DNA of 64,000 nucleotides from Cardiocondyla obscurior. Lineage: Eukaryota; Arthropoda; Insecta; Hymenoptera; Formicidae. The stretch is taken from contig NC_091880.1 of assembly GCF_019399895.1 (NCBI RefSeq), positions 4,030,001-4,094,000 of the forward strand. Direction: 5' to 3'. Positions 62,061 through 64,000 of this stretch are shown here, piece by piece. The translations under genes were made by a program, and so were the position numbers. Position 1 is the first letter of the stretch. The number at the start of each line of letters is the position of its first letter. Below the pieces are notes generated by a model. That model had not been told where the DNA came from and ran no database searches. It worked only from the letters and a program-made list of their open reading frames with translations.

Positions 62061-62835
62061 GAACGAGACGATGTTTATCGAGTCATTAATTGTCCTAGTC
62101 TCTCCGTGCACGCCAGCGAAACGCGAAAAGACAATACGAGAGGACGAGTTCATTCTTGGATCACGATTCGACACTCAGCACTTTTCGCCAAACGATCGAG
62201 AGCGTGTCGCGTCTCCTACTGTCCGGCCTTGAGCGACACGCGACGAACAACGAGAAACAATTCGCGACTGCTTTTGTTTTTCGTGCGGAGTGATGCTGCG
62301 GCGTTGCTCGCCGGGTATAACTTACGTACCGGTGACCCCCCCGCTCGTCCTCGGGTGCCCGTTCGTCACGTCGAGCGACAAGATCGCCGCACACGCCGAC
62401 AGCCGTGTTGACTCTGTTGTACTCGGGGTCACGCGCGTCGTCGAACGTCGAACTGGTCGAACGCCGTCAAACACTGGCTGGTCCGCGGCAGAAAAAAAGA
62501 CGCGAGATCGCAACGGACTCGCCATTAATCCGGCGACCGAGAGTCAAACTCGCCGGCAACTTCACGGAAGCAAGTACGTCGGCGGTCGTGTCGGCGTCAA
62601 CGATGCCGGTGGCGCCATCTGACGGATCTGAGGAGAACTACGTACATCCACCATGTTGCGTCGAGGTACCGAGTTACTTCAAACGAATTCGTTGGACCGC
62701 GAGAGGTGTTCGTCCCGGAATTGATGTCGACGATTGATCCTCCCCCTCGCCTGGACCAGCACCCGAAGGCCGCCGCTCGCCGTTTACACCGATCGTGGTC
62801 AATTCTGTCTGTCGACTGGACGAGGCACAGCTGCG
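62032..62835 (+). other. Candidate first exon, plus strand
   Basis: This would run from an initiator-like TCAGTG to the donor GCG|GTAAGTAG (GT at 62836). Two overlapping frames of 110 codons (62290-62622 and 62405-62737) lie inside; neither reaches the donor and neither has a recognised domain, so the segment would be mostly 5' untranslated. AGATGGCGC, an insect CTCF-type core, lies on the minus strand at 62620-62612. Confidence 0.25.
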
Positions 62836-64000
62836 GTAAGTAGCGATTATCCTCTTACAATGTTAGATCGCGACCCGGTGCTCGTTCGACGACAACGGCT
62901 CGCTCAACGACAACGGCTCGTTCCCCGAGTCTATCTCGAGCTTTACTTATCGTCGCATAAATCATTGTCCGGGCACTTAGAACGTTGCCAGCGTCACTAC
63001 AACCATAGTCTTGCTCACCTTTTAACTAAATTTTATCGAACAATATATTATATTTGATCGACTATTACAATTCATATATATAGCTCATACGATCAAGCGG
63101 GATGGCCAGCGTCTCGCGACAAGATTCCGTTAATTCTAACGAGAGTTCGAGGCCGTCGTTAATCCATATTGAGATTGGGGGCTTTCGTTGCATTTGACGA
63201 AGCGCGAGATATTCGGAGCGACAAAGGCGCTCCGCTTTGTGTCACAACCGCGCGCCTCGGGATTCTTCAAAATTATAACTTCGATAGTTCGATGGGCAAC
63301 CGGGATAAATTTCTCGAACGACGATGAGTTGCCGGAGCTTTTTAAAACGCGGCCCTCGGAGGCAGCTGCGAGCGGCTTAACGTTTCCGAATAATGTCTTG
63401 GAGCCGATAGAAAATCGGCGGGCGGGTCATTAGGAGCCGAGGCGCGAACTACGTTTCTCCCGGATAAATATTTGAAGCGTCCGCCTGACGATCTTGAGAG
63501 GTTCATTACAGAGGATTACACGACTCATATCGGCGACTTAGAATTCACCTTTCGCGCCGGAAGACGCGATCACAGTCTTTGCAGACTGATTCAAATGCGG
63601 CAAATTAGTTCGCTCTCGTCCTGCCGCTTTCAATCCTCTCCCTTTCCCCCCCTAACCTTCCCTCCCTCGCTCTCCCGTTCTCGTAATCGTAGCCTTCTTC
63701 CGCGTCTTCCGACTTAATTTCCGGTTTTCCCCGCGATCATTTAAAGTTCCTCGCGTTTAAGCCGAATACTCAGAAGTTTCGCCGTAAATGACGCCGGTAT
63801 TACGCGGAATAAATGATCGCATGCTAATAAGGAAAAAAAGTAGCGGACGTTAACTAAAAGAAGCGTGAATGGCGAACCGGGATCTCTCGAGTAAATAGCG
63901 AAAAATAAACAACGTCGTTATTTAGGAAGAAATAACGAGAGAATCGCGTTCTTTTCCACGCCGAGAATTGGCGACTCTTTTTTTTTTTTTTCTTTCTCTC
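62836..64000. other. Non-coding DNA, right end of window
   Basis: An 18-base unit is repeated once in tandem at 62889-62922 (shared core ACGACAACGGCTCG). A donor-like AAG|GTGAGC lies on the minus strand near 63018. CpG-moderate sequence and a CT-rich stretch (63615-63690) follow. Short frames are present but no gene is recognised. Confidence 0.5.

Noticed and set aside
1..64000. CRISPR arrays, rRNA genes, bacterial operons, telomeric TTAGG arrays, transposase or viral polyprotein genes
   Set aside because: I looked for direct-repeat arrays, conserved rRNA segments, tandem TTAGG and long frames with transposase or polymerase motifs and saw none.

Overview
This 64 kb window reads as animal nuclear DNA, most likely from an arthropod and plausibly a hymenopteran such as an ant. 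That assignment is inferred from texture. CpG is frequent rather than depleted, poly(A)/poly(T) runs of 8 to 26 bases recur every few hundred bases, there are many short microsatellites, and GC-rich patches alternate with AT-rich spacers. There are no operons, ribosome binding sites, rRNA genes or CRISPR arrays. No complete tRNA is visible. No reading frame resembles a protein family I can name. The longest frames lie in low-complexity CpG-rich or GA/CT-rich DNA, where long open frames are expected by chance. The window is best read as intergenic and/or large-intron DNA of a gene-poor regulatory neighbourhood.

Layout. 0-14 kb: alternating GC-rich and AT-rich non-coding DNA with one strong low-complexity CpG-rich block (5.9-7.1 kb). 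14-15 kb: a block that switches from purine-rich to pyrimidine-rich and ends in a candidate first coding exon with a good splice donor. 16-30 kb: more GA- and CT-rich blocks, poly(A) tracts and simple repeats. 30-43 kb: the most structured part. It holds three sets of locally duplicated, diverged non-coding elements: one three-member family at 30.1, 35.4 and 36.5 kb, and two pairs at 31.8/32.5 kb and 41.6/42.4 kb. The best single exon-like unit (minus strand, 35.98-36.11 kb) lies between two family members. 43-61 kb: ordinary non-coding DNA with GA/CT-rich blocks, microsatellites and a strong potential G-quadruplex at 57.9 kb. 61.5-62.8 kb: a CpG-rich block with tandem CRE-like units, two divergent initiator-like motifs and two outward-facing splice donors, which together suggest a bidirectional promoter.

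If the promoter at 61.5-62.0 kb is real, its minus-strand transcript would run leftward through the window, and the 36.1 kb minus-strand exon could be a downstream exon of the same gene. That link is inference only. The duplicated elements at 30-43 kb would then be intronic or flanking regulatory elements. Nothing here could be checked against databases or RNA data, so gene-level confidences are low, while repeats and directly readable motifs are given higher confidence.
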